Assembly (NCBI GenBank): GCA_025331435.1 | Contig: JAIWNI010000002.1 | Span: forward strand, 434,001-498,000 | Reading direction: 5' to 3' | DNA length: 64,000 bases | From: Choanephora cucurbitarum | Taxonomy: Eukaryota; Mucoromycota; Mucoromycetes; Mucorales; Choanephoraceae | In this document: in pieces, positions 27,597-39,462 of the stretch | Layout: the number at the start of each line of letters is the position of its first letter | Position numbering within the stretch: position 1 is the first letter of the stretch | Notes under the pieces: model-generated | The model's database searches: none | Seen by the model: only the letters and a program-made list of their open reading frames with translations | What the model was told of the DNA's origin: nothing | Translations under genes and position numbers: made by a program

Positions 27597-29397
27597 ATGG
27601 ATATGAATCATATGTCATCCGACGCTAGATCTCAGGATACTAGCTTCAACATGAACCTGGAATATGCAAATAACCTTTCGGCCATCATTTCAGCTGTCAT
27701 TGCGTTCTTGACAATACGTTATGCATGCATTCGCATCTACCGCCATCAAGCTAATAAGCAGTTACCAACCAAATTGACTCGATCCATACTTACACCTATT
27801 GCATTCACTTATGGAAAACTTGAGAATATAGTTGTCAATAAATTCTCGTATACGATACCCTTCAGGTCCTGTCCTCCTCTCGGAGCTATCTTGATCTTCT
27901 TTGCTCTCTTCTCAGCAGTCTTACCATTGTTGCTTTTGAACACAGATTACAAGCTCAACTCGAACCGTGCTGGCTTCATTAGTTTAGCTCTTGTTCCTTT
28001 CTTGTTGGGATCTACCGGAAAGAATTCAGCTCTCTCATTCTTGACAGGCATCTCTACCATCAAACTCAACTTCCTTCATCGTATTCTTGGTTTTGCCTTG
28101 TTTGTATGCGCTACTGTTCATATGGCTTGCATGATAGGTGCTTGGTCTAAATTTCCGACTTTTATGGCCTCTCAATTGCAAGCTTCCAAAGTTCAATATG
28201 GTCTGGGTGCTTATGCTTGCTTGTGTGTTGTCTTTGTAGGAAGCTTGTGGCCTGTTCGCGTATTCAGTTACGAAATCTTCTTGGGTACTCATCTGACTGC
28301 CTTTGGTTTTATTGGTGCTGTTGCTGTTCATACGCCCTTTGCTATGCGCTACTTCATTGCCGGCCTTGTCTGTTACATTCTCAATCTCTGTGCTGTCTGG
28401 TTCGTCAAGACGTATGTAGCTGATGCTCGCTTTGAGGTGCTTCCCGGATCCTGCACCAAGGTTGCCATTCGTCTCAGTAGCCCCATGAAGGTTCATTCTA
28501 TTGGACAACATATCAATCTTTGTATACCTGCCATCTCGCCCTTCCAATGGCACCCTTTTACTATCACAAGCATTTCTCACACAGACCTTGCCCGTCAAGA
28601 CACACTTGAGGTCTGTGTTGTGGCCCGTGGTAACTTCACTCGTCAACTCTACGAGAAAGTAGATTCTGTTCAACAACTCCGTGTGTTTGTTAGTGGTCCC
28701 TTTGGTAGTACACAGATGCGTCCTGCTCAGTTGCTTCAGTCTCATCGCTCAATTGTGATCGTCTCAGGTGGAGCAGGTATTACCTTTGGCATGCGTGTCT
28801 TGCGCGACTTGACACACACATTGATGCAGGCCAGCCAAGAGAACAACACGGTCTACCCCTGGAACACACAAGAAGTCCGCTTCTATTGGTCAGTGCGCAA
28901 TCCTCTTGAACTTGAATGGTTTCTTGAAGAACTTGAGAAGATCAATTACATCTATGCTAATACCAAGCAATTCCCTCAATTGCATATCCAGCTTCATGTT
29001 ACATCAAAAGCACAAAACCATTCAGATGAAAGCGTTGCTTCAACTGCCCTGGGTACTACGTCCGCTCAATGCAACAGTACACAAAATATCTCAGGCGATA
29101 TTATTGAACAAGTCTCTACTGGTGATTCACACAAAGAATTTTCTGGAGAAGAATGTAAGAAAGAAGTCAAGATTATCCGAGGTCAACGCATAGATGTTGC
29201 TTCTTGCTTATCCACTGAAGCTGGTACTGGCGTTTTTGGTATGTCTCATCCTCATTTTCAAAAAAGAGTTCATTTGATTAATCTCTCTTTCTTAAATAGT
29301 ATGTGGTCCCACTGAATTAAATAGAGCCTTCAAGAATACTGTAGCCCTACAAAAATCATCAAGTGTTACTTTGCACTGCGAGGATTTCGAATATTAA
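27597..29397 (+). CDS. Ferric reductase-like transmembrane oxidoreductase (FRE/NOX superfamily)
   Basis: Two exons (27597-29238, 29300-29397) give 579 residues. Several TM helices carry the bis-heme histidines: H-x13-H in LHRILGFALFVCATVH and H-x13-H in THLTAFGFIGAVAVH. A FAD-binding motif HPFTITSIS follows, then the NADPH-binding VSGGAGITFGMRVL, and the C-terminal exon restores the CGP motif (VCGPTELNRAF). This is the layout of fungal plasma-membrane ferric/cupric reductases, which pass electrons from cytosolic NADPH across the membrane to reduce extracellular metal. A Ser/Thr-rich insertion of about 70 residues lies between the NADPH motif and the CGP motif. An NADPH oxidase is the alternative, but no EF-hand or NOX-specific N-terminus is present. 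Confidence 0.85.
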
Positions 29398-30156
29398 CTT
29401 ATTAATTACTATCTTATCATTCATCATCATATCTGCATCATCTGTATTATATAAATAACTCATCCTTTCATCTTTAACAAAGACTAGCGTAAAGCTAATT
29501 TCTTTTTTTTTGTCCAGATCAAACCTTTTTGGTGTGATTGAAACCAATTAATTTTCTGCAATATAAAGTCTCGCCGTATAAGCTATACAGAAAATGGCTG
29601 ATGAACTGAAACTTGTCTTACAAGACACTACCTTGTTTCTAAAAACATTAGCACGAGCTTCACTTTGAATTGGTTTCTCCTTTCTCTTTTGACAGTACGA
29701 TTGAACATGCATTCAATCAAGTAGGTTTGTACTTGGATACTATGGTTTGAACAAGTCAAAAAGGAGAAAAAAAAAGATTTCAAAGAAACAGAGCGTTCGA
29801 CTGATTCGAAAGAACAACTGAACACCTTCTTTTTATGATCATCAATCTCATATGCATACTGCAACAATAAACTGCTCAATGATACCACAGTTCATGAGGG
29901 TGGATACAAAGTGGTCTTCATGCGAGCTTAGTTTCTACAAATATGACAATTTCCTTTAGTGCAAGAAAGAAACAGCATTTACTTTAATTCATGATGTTTT
30001 CTCAAAAAAAAAACAATCAGAGTAGTAATACTTGTTGTATTGATATTATCATCGTACACGATACCAACATCTTTGAGTGATTTTAGACAGGACTCATGAA
30101 TAAATAAAGCCAACAGTCAAGCCTTTCTTTTGTGTTCTCAACTGTTTACCGTAAAG
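29398..30156. other. Intergenic, no gene seen
   Basis: AT-rich spacer between the ferric reductase-like gene and the 18-exon membrane protein. The minus-strand frames here are T-rich and not protein-like. Confidence 0.45.
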
Positions 30157-33100
30157 ATGCTTTGGCTGTTTTGGTTAACACTTTTTGAACTGCACTTTAC
30201 TTTGAATGGTAACTATAAAAGCACTCATCAACCAGACAGGACTCTAACACCTATTTCATTCAGGTGCTTTCACAACACAATGCTGGGAAGTACTTAATGG
30301 GTAAACCACTAAAAGCGCAAATGTGTAGTTACATTTCCAACCAAGTTTCCTCTTTGTAGCAAGGAAAACATGTTTGTAGATGGCTCATGTCAGCAAATTA
30401 GTATGCTGAGTAATCGCGGCTGGAAAACACAAGAAACAGATGATTGGATTTACTATCCTCAACAGACGGGTAACCCTATTTTTGTTGAAAAAGAAACCAA
30501 TTTTGTCCTAATCTACATGTTCAACAGTCAATGTATCATTGACAGCTGCCAAAATCTCTATGGCTTTAGGTAAGTCATCGCTTGTCACTTGAGTCAAAAG
30601 ATACTAAGCCAAAAAAAAAAAAAATAAACAAGTGGGAGGATGTTGCGCACCCAATAGACACAAGTCGACTGGATTCCTATATCAAGATGATGGTAGTTCA
30701 TTCAATGAGACAGGAAACAAGATAGTAGCTATTGCCGATAGACCGATGGTACAAGATATTTTTGTGACAGGATGGTATATGAAACAATTTGTAGATGATC
30801 ATGCCATGGTATAAAGATGTCAAGTGCCTGCATTTAACTTATCTAATGACCCCTCTCCAATTTCAGAATCTGACAATCATCCCTACCACGCATCATTCGG
30901 ATAAACAAGCGATCTTTTATGAGATCACTGCTTTTGATAGAGCCATGATGGTCAATTATCGATTTTATGATTATGAGGATAAGTTTATAGGCAATCATAC
31001 AAGTGGGTTACTTAGGAACCAAATTAATATCCCTGACATCACTTTACCAAAATACACAAGGCGGATTGTAAGTCTAGACATATGCTGGTATAGAGATCTG
31101 ATTGTGTTTGTTAGACAGTGGAGTTTTATGGATCCAGAGCCAATCCCATCTGCTTTTCATATCTTTATGCGGGACTCTATGTCTATAGTCAGTTTGCCAC
31201 CTTAAGCAAAGTGTGTAGTAGAGTAGCTTCTACACTTCAATATGCTTCCTTGATCAACTTTCTGGTCACGCCCACTATCTTTGCTCTCATGGCCTCATTA
31301 ACTGATTTTTCATTTCCTCCGCAAGTTTCTTAAAAGAAATCAACAATAGAACAGGGTACTCATCAATGATGTTTTCTTTAGGCCTATTCGTTTCTTATGC
31401 AGAACACCTTCACACAAGATATTGATGTGTATCATAGTGGCACTAGGTAAACTTATCTTTCTTGAATTTCATTCACCACAATATCAGTCATTGATCACTT
31501 TTGGATAAAGGTTCTTTTATCTTGAATCAGGCATGGAACATTTTGAATTCGCAGTCAAGTATATTTGATCAATGGTTACCTCGAGCAGCCAAGATAGTAG
31601 GTGAGTATTCCATTGTAGCGCCTAAGCTTTTATGAAAATAGCTAAAACTATCATTAGATTTGTTTCTTGCTTTCTTTCTATATGCTGTCTATTTTTATCC
31701 TGTAAGTGAACCTATCCCTTACTGATACAAAAAAAGACTAAACATAGCTTAGATTTTCTTATGTTACCATGCTAGTCATCGTTCAAGGATAGCTAACCTC
31801 TTAGGTAACTTGCATGATATGATTAAACTTTGCTAGTTTTTTAACACTTTTTTTTTTCTTTGCTACTGACTCATTTTAAAAAAAAAAGGATTTCTTGCTA
31901 CTTGTATGTTATTTGGTCTACGTCTATCCTTGGATCTACCTTCACTTGCAATCACATATGCTCGAAGTCAATCGTTCTTAGTCATCAACTTGCTAGCTGC
32001 CATACCTACTTTTGTTGCTTATTGTAGCATCTTGTTGTATTTTGCAGCAAGATACATTACATTTCAGCCTTGTTATGTTTGTGAGATGGAGTTTCTGGAA
32101 GTCGAGGACATAGAAGAAGAATATGTAAAGAGACTCATGCGACGCAACAATGAAGAGAAATCAAAGGTAATTTTGCCCTAAAGAAAAAAAAAATGTTCCT
32201 ATTCATCTAATGGCATATCTTTTAACAGGTGCCTAAACATTTCTTTTCATTTCAAATGATTTCATACGTTATTACAGAAAAACCATGGCAGGTGGATCCC
32301 GCAAGTCTGTTAGAGCGAATATCTCAACCAAAGTTTCTTATGATGTGCATTCGTAAACTCTTTGGCATTCATCCCTATGTCAGGTAAGTTTTACTTTTTC
32401 ATGACTCAAGAAGCTCATTTTACTCTTATAACAACAGAATTCCATTTGCAATCAAGACGTCTTTAATTCTATTGTTGTATTGTTTGGGTCAATTGGTAAA
32501 AGGAGTAAGCAGTTACTTTCATAGAGCATCACTGACCATGTTTCTCTCTTAGATTCCTCTTTTACTGACACAAATGATTGGCGTTGGCGGGGTTGTCCCT
32601 CGGCATATCTGTAACTGGTCACCCTATCTCACTCAACTTCAGCGTCATCCTGATCCTATGCAATTTGCTATCACTACTTTTTATTTGTTACAAATTGCAG
32701 TTTATGTAGCTACTTTAGGTGCTGGAGGCTGTAAGTTCTTCTACCTTTATCCCATTTTGTTTTCCTAACCTCTTTCTTTTTTGTATACTTGCAAAGTCTG
32801 TATGATCTATTCTCTGGGTATTCTTCGAAGATTCACAAAGGATATCTTGCGTCTCAGACAAGGCGACTATTTTCTCTTCAAAGGCAAAAAAGATCATGAG
32901 TATGTGATAGAATGTTGGTGTACATATATGCTAATGATGTCAACTAGTTTTGACCTAGATGATGCCATTCGATTCTTGGGGGTCTTTATAGGCTTTGGTA
33001 AATAGCTAGAGTAAAGATGTACAAGACAGCTAACTTTCCATACACAAAAAAGGCTTCACAGGAACATTGTATTTTATGGTTGAAATCAGTCTGATTGGTG

Positions 33101-33854
33101 CTTTCATGACAGCCACCATACAACTGGATCGTCTTCGAGAAGCCTTCTTTCGACATGTAGGCTATGGTGTATTCTTTGTCAGTTTCTTTGTGGCCTTAGT
33201 TGTCCAGATGATACAAAAGAGGATAACCAACTTGATTTTCATTGAAAACCGTTCTCGATTTACTATTCAGAACCGAGGTCCTCTATTGCACTATTGGTAT
33301 TTTATGATGCTGACATCCATGACAAGAGCACTGACTTCCTATCTGATTCGCACACTCAAACTTATTCTTCGGTATCCTCTTTTCAGTCTTCGAGTGGATA
33401 GAAATGCAGAGACCTGGAGTGTTCGTCGAGGGGATGGTGGATTCACTGCTTATTGTGGGATGGTAAGTAGACCGTGTTTTAATGAACTATCTAATTGACT
33501 CTGATAAGCTATTGGCTGAGCATGAATACAACAACCCTGTTGTGCTTGTGTTTGTGGAGTGCTTGATGCACATGATAGAATCCAGACAACAGAAAGAATC
33601 TGAGAAAAAGTTGTGCAGAACACACAAGAGAAAAAATGTTCATCCAGATGATGACCTGTTGGAGTTACACCAAGAGTTTTTAACGGATAAGCATACTCAT
33701 CATCCGCCTTCCCCAAGAGCTAGGTCCAGATGGTTTTTGGCTTATACATTAATTCATAATCCAGGCGTATGTATTCCGTTCTCTTGTATCATTACACACA
33801 CATATAGACTCATTTTTCTATTAGTTAAGACGCTATAATAAAAACAAGCGGTGA
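30157..33854 (+). CDS. STRA6/RBP-receptor-like multispanning membrane protein
   Basis: I assemble 18 exons: 30157-30208, 30264-30300, 30360-30569, 30658-30808, 30867-31067, 31115-31320, 31382-31446, 31511-31600, 31658-31701, 31753-31804, 31889-32166, 32229-32383, 32438-32504, 32553-32730, 32797-32997, 33053-33462, 33509-33766, 33825-33854. They total exactly 894 codons. A signal peptide (MLWLFWLTLFELHF) leads a Cys- and N-glycan-rich outer segment, then about nine TM helices. Resemblance to STRA6 is strongest near the end: ILRRFTKDILRLRQG, the RVDR...GGFTAYCGM block and EHEYNNPVVLVF. STRA6 mediates cellular retinol uptake in vertebrates; the ligand here is unknown. Intron 6 appears to be GC-AG. 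The exon 3/4 junction is the weakest, because a frame encoding GGCCAPN is skipped. Confidence 0.65.
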
Positions 33855-33895
33855 TTCAACACTTCTTTTCTTTTCTTTCTTTCTTTCTTTTAAGC

Positions 33896-36800
33896 ATGAA
33901 CACGAATGAGTATAGTTCAATAATAACAGAAGCAGAAAAGAGATGGAAAATACTACAACAAACCTCAAGTGTTGATTGGACACCTGTACAGAATAGCACA
34001 ACCAATAAAACCAAGATATACTATTCAGCTATTGATACTGCTAATCACTTTGTATGGAAGATAGAAAGAGAACTTGAACCAAACCCTATTGAGACCAGTC
34101 AGCTATATGCTTATTTATCAGCAATTGATCTAAGAGACCAATGTAGGTTTATATTTACCAATATTGACCACATTCACTGAATCTATGAAAGGGTGTTTAT
34201 GGCTTAAAGAACAAACATGTATTGATTCATCAGACTCTACTGTTCGACTGATGAGTGCCAAAAAGGCAAATCATGAAAAGTAAGTCATGTTCTTCTACAT
34301 ACCATCAAGTTGACTCATCAGTCTATCAGCATAAACTGGGTTGAGAGAGTGACGAAAAAGAGATGTCAAGTGAGATATATTTCATCCACCAATCATTCAC
34401 ACAGCTATTATTTTGGCTTACAAGTGGATCTAAATCAACACACAGTAGTCAGCTATCTTCAATGGGATTCAGTTGTTTTGAATGCATCTGATGTCAACCA
34501 TATGCTACTGTCACTCTTTGATCACCTGACCAATCCACCTATCTGTGCATGGATCAGTCAGTGCGATGAATCGATCGTTATCCAGCATCAATCATATCAA
34601 AAGGATTCATATACAATTGACTACATTTGCCAGCCAGATCAAACCAGGCTATCGACACATGCACTAGAGATACATCAGAATCAGCATCATCGATGGCATA
34701 GTCAGTCATGGGATCAACACACATTACGAAAGACTCATTTTCTGTCTTCTTCACTTTTGCTTAATTCAGCTTCTTCTTCACCTCAGATTCATCCAGTTGC
34801 ACGATCCTCTTATCCTGATAACAGACAGATGTTTCCTTGGGCCACACATGATGATGAAGTGTATTTAAGCCAATTAGATTCAGATGAACTGTGTATTCAG
34901 ATGATAGATAAGCCAGATATCTCTCTTGTCATGGTCGATAAACCAGCTTATTCAGAAAAGTTCAGTCAACAGTGTGTTCAGTTGTATGGTCAAGAAAAAG
35001 GTTATATGCTTCAGATCATCCATCCTCGCTTATGGATGCAGCAGTTTAAAGAGAATCTAGAGGAAATCATGAAATTAGATGATGAAGACAGTACATCCAT
35101 TCATATCCAATTGACTCTACAGAAATCAAAAAACAATGATGGTAGAGTGAATGGAATTGAATGGCCAATCAAATCGCGTATTTTGTCCAGCAGTGATGAT
35201 ACTGGACAGAGTGATCAAGAAGACATTTTTGTAGATGGAATGGAAGAGATTGCGTCACCCAAACTAACTGAGATACCCAAAATGATAAAGCCTTCTTCCT
35301 CTGCACCTGTCCCTACTTTACAGACAACCCATGATGATGATGATTTGGATGTATGCCAAAAGAAGCCTGCGTCTATCCATGAGCCTATGGATTCATCACT
35401 CTCACATACTATCATTGATCCTTTTTTTATGCCTGACAGTCACTTATTAAAACAAGATAATACATCACCTAGGTAACATGATGAAGGATAAGCTTATATG
35501 TCATAATAACCCTCCCTCCTTTCTTATAAAGTATCCCAACTTATTTGAATTCAACACAAGGCATAGATCAGCTGGCTGAATCAGAGCCTATTGCACTTCA
35601 GAAAATATACCCTCAATTCATTGACTATCTTCAGCCTGCATCAGCATCTATCATACAAGCACCCTCTAAAGAAAATGGCTATGTGACCATCAAGAGTTTT
35701 CCTATCCCTCATCATCCTATAGGAGGATTCTTGAGTGAGTCCAGATGGAAAGACTGTAGTGTATGGGATGTGAAGGCAGTGATTGAGACTGCAGGTGCTC
35801 GTCGTGTATGGGACACTACATTTGAGAATGCTGTCTTCCTGCACTCACTCACACCTACCAGTGCACTTTGGCACACAAAACTAAAAGGTGCCTGGCCAGT
35901 TCAACCACGTGATTATGTCTGTTTCCATGGTCACTATACATTCCCCAGCCATATCGATCTGTTGTCCACATCCTGCTTTGGAGATACATTTCAATACAAA
36001 CCACTGCCGCAGAAAAATGTTGGATACACCCGTGCTACCATGGATGTAGCTGGTTGTCGAATTGAGCGCATCGATCAGACAACTGTGCTGGTTCGGCAGG
36101 TGGTAGTCACTCAATTTCCATCTTGGGTGATTCAGTATCTGACAAGCCGAGCATTAGTCCAGACATGCTCTGCTATTCAATTTGCCCGTGATTATCTAGA
36201 GACACATGGTGCTCCTCCAAGCTTAATGGGGCTTGAATGTGCTTCATTAGGTGATACAAAATACGATCATGAGCGAAAGAGTTGGCGTTGTGAATACACT
36301 CGTAGTGCAAGTAAAGATGAATCCACATCAACCACAACCAGTGTCACTATTCGCCTTGACAAGAGAAAATGGACTACCTGTCATTATTCTGTTGTCATCG
36401 ATCCTCCACCTTCCAATACTTCTGCTATTGAAAAGAGCCATGATCCAACTGGTCTATGGCTTACAGTAGAACACGATGAGGCCTATATCATTCCATTTAG
36501 AGGCAAAATATTAGTGTTGATCAAGTTTGAACCATCAGCTGTTGCTGAAATCAAAGAAGGTGGGCTACAAGTGAATGGTGTGATGATACCTATCCAAAAG
36601 AAAGAAGAGGGTGTACCTCTCTATCATGTACCACATCAAGAGCTGAATACGTTCATGAAACTCAATGAGGCAGTAGATAGAGGGCCAGACGATGCAGCCA
36701 TCAAACAACATGCACAGACTGCTCTGTCTTTCTTGAAACAGGCTGAAGAAGAGTTTGGCTGGAACATCATTTCTGACAATCATCGATCAGGCATTCGTAT

Positions 36801-38889
36801 CAGTAAGAGATCAAGCATCAAAGACAAGGGTCTCACAGACACACCTTTATTCCAGGTAGTTGAGCCTTACATGGTCTACAAAGGTTCAAAAGTGATGGAA
36901 AACTTTTCAGTCGATGAAATCTTGGCTGTCATCAAGGACACAGGTCACGTACGTGCATCATATGATGACACAATTGAATTGCCCATGGAGGCAGTGCATC
37001 AGACGGATGCGCCTGCCTGTAAAATCATTCGTCATGCTGTAAAGGCTGTCTTTCCTTTCAAGAGCAGAGAGGTGTTTGCTGTGTCATGCTTGGCAACTGA
37101 ATCTACATCAGTTCAACGGGCTCTCTATGTCGAAAGTGCCTTGCCTGACTCCTCTGGCTTTCAGAGCAAGAAGCCCATGGTTAGCTTTTATCTGTCAGGT
37201 TGGATCCTAGAGGAAGTCGATCCTTATAATACCAAAACCAACCATCCCATCCCTTCAACACGCGTCACTCATGTAGGATCGCTTGATCTCGGCAGTTCGA
37301 TTCCTTCGTACATTAGTAATTTGGTGGCCAACAACTGGTTTCCAAGAAAACTGAATGCAGTGGAAGCCCTTTTGAAATTAAAAGGTGCACCGCCTTTCTT
37401 GACACAGCCAAACTTTGCATTGGATTTCACACATAATGTCATCATGGCCCAGGCAAGTAACGTGGAATGGAGCCAGGTCCATTGGCGCTACAATGAACAG
37501 CATCATGTTGAGTTCAAGGCTCATTTGCGATTGGTTGAACATGAAAGTACATTAAGGAAAAGACAGGGCAAAGAAACAGATTCAAAACCTAGTAAGCATG
37601 CGACATCAGTCTCGGATATCTCACCTCGTCGAGGCTCGTTGCCTAGCACAGTCCTCCCTAAAAGTCGGCTCAACTTGACAACATCAGCATCTACTAGCAC
37701 TGCTACAAAAAATATACCCGTACCTTCTGTTGAAAAGACAGCTACCATCACCACACGAGGCCATACCCTTCTGCAGATGACCATCGACCTCAGAGCGTTT
37801 GAAAGTGGATATGAGATAGAGACTCAGTTATTTGATCTGACGATGATTCGAACCAATGTCACTCACAAACTTCGATTGACGATTTCCGAACCCTCTTTAG
37901 CTCAACTGATGGATGGAAAAAAGCAAGTGTCAAAACATACCATTGTGATACAGACCAAGCAAGGAAAATCATTATCATCTAGCTTACCCGCTCTCTTTGA
38001 GTTCTACTTCAAGTTGATACCTATTGAGAAGAAAAAGCTGAATGAAAGGGCCAAGAAACTAACTGTTTCTCATGTGCTCAAGGCTGATAAAAACGAATGG
38101 GATGGTCTCATCCTGGTGAATGGACAGGAAGTGCAACCTCAGAACGAAGTTGAGTTACATGTCCTGAAAGATGAAGAGGCTCCATTGACAGAAACTCAAT
38201 CCATCTCTGTCTCTGATCCGGCATCACCATCCCAACATACAACACCCGATCGAGAAAGTGATGTTGGTGTACTGGATGTCAAGCAACTTATATCCTCTGG
38301 TACAGCAAATAAATCGCAATTGGAATTGGATAAAATATCACAGTTTGCAAAAAGTGGAGGTGTGGTCGCTACAGCATTGGGAAATGTATCTGCAAGTGTG
38401 AATGTAAGTGACAGTCCATGTAAAATAGAGTTATTGGCTAAAGAAAAAAACTTCTCTTTGTAGACGATAGGAGCGCATATGATGAGTCCATTCAAGGCCG
38501 CTTCAGGTCCATTTCTTTCTTCAAGTAGTACCGACCTGAACAATAAAATGCAACCAGATTCGGAACACACTCTAGACGAAAAGGAGTATCCACTCAAGAA
38601 GCAGGTTTTGACAGAACATGACCCTGCTAAACCTCATTCTTATTGTTGTCAACTATCCAGTATGGTGAATGGCTTTGCGCCCAAATGGGTCCTATGGGTC
38701 ATTGCGTGCTTGATTGTTTTCGTGGTGCTTGCTCTGCTCCTATTGTATTTTGCTTCACTCAAGCTTGAGTGGATTTTCTTCAACAATCTTGATTATGCTT
38801 CAGAACAGCAGATGCTTTGTCAGTTGCTACATACAACTTGGTTTGGTGGATGGGATATACAAATAGTTGCAACGCGAAGGGTTACTTGA
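33896..38889 (+). CDS. Large multi-START-domain protein with C-terminal membrane segment
   Basis: Five exons (33896-34142, 34192-34279, 34330-35472, 35532-38403, 38464-38889) give 1,591 residues in frame; two introns are only 49-50 nt. Residues about 505-740 form a clear START module (WDVKAVIETAGARRVWDTTF, WHTKLKGAWPVQPRDYV, then FPSWVIQYLTSRAL). Residues about 885-1110 form a second (KGSKVMENFSVDEILAVI, FKSREVFAV, SSIPSYISNLVANNWFPRKL). The first 270 residues look like a degenerate third copy. A Ser/Thr-rich stretch and a beta-rich region follow, and a single hydrophobic helix lies near 1525-1552 (WVLWVIACLIVFVVLALLLL). START domains bind sterols, phospholipids or carotenoids, and the membrane anchor suggests lipid transfer at a contact site. 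It begins 41 bp after the STRA6-like stop codon and might be fused to it. Confidence 0.75.
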
Positions 38890-39150
38890 TACATATTTCA
38901 CCTCTTGGAGAAAAAAAAAACCTGTCAAGTTAAAAGATTACAAAAGTAACCAAGTTGGCGTACCAAAAGCCAAAGAATGTGATTATAAGCTACCTTGGCA
39001 GCCATTTTATTTTAAAATGAATATAAATAAAAAAAAACGAAATTGTACGCAACCTTATAGCCCTCTCCTATCTTTCTGGATGTTGTATTCACACGTCTGT
39101 TAGAGTGTACAACTAGACCATCTTGATCTAATATTCATTATGGCTAAAAA

Positions 39151-39364
39151 AGGATCTGAATCTGAACTGAAATTCATTTAAAATTTCAGAGATTTTTCAT
39201 CTGAAAAGCTCGTTTTTCAGAGAACAGGATCTGAATTTCAGATCGAATAGAGTGAATTTTCAGAGTACAAGATCTGAAATTCAGGTCAAATAGAGTGAAT
39301 TATCAGAGACCAGGATCTGATTTTCAGATCAAATTAAGAGAGAACAGGGTCTGATTTTCAGATC
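39151..39364. repeat. Tandem 43-bp repeats with GATCTGAA/TTCAGATC palindrome
   Basis: Four near-identical 17-bp palindromes of the type GATCTGAATTTCAGATC lie at 39228-39244, 39271-39287, 39314-39330 and 39348-39364, spaced 43, 43 and 34 bp. They are embedded in repeated flanks of the form AGAGTGAATTTTCAGAG. Decayed copies precede them from 39151. The array starts 260 bp after the START-protein stop codon. Confidence 0.85.
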
Positions 39365-39462
39365 CTAAAGCCAGAATGAATTTAGTTCAGTATGGTTTTC
39401 TTTAGCTATGAATCAGAGCTTTTCATAGATACCACTGTATATTCTGTACGTAAGATAGGATT

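Noticed and set aside
28035..28745. 236-codon minus-strand frame opposite the ferric reductase
   Set aside because: Long but antisense to heme- and FAD-binding motifs, with no family resemblance of its own.
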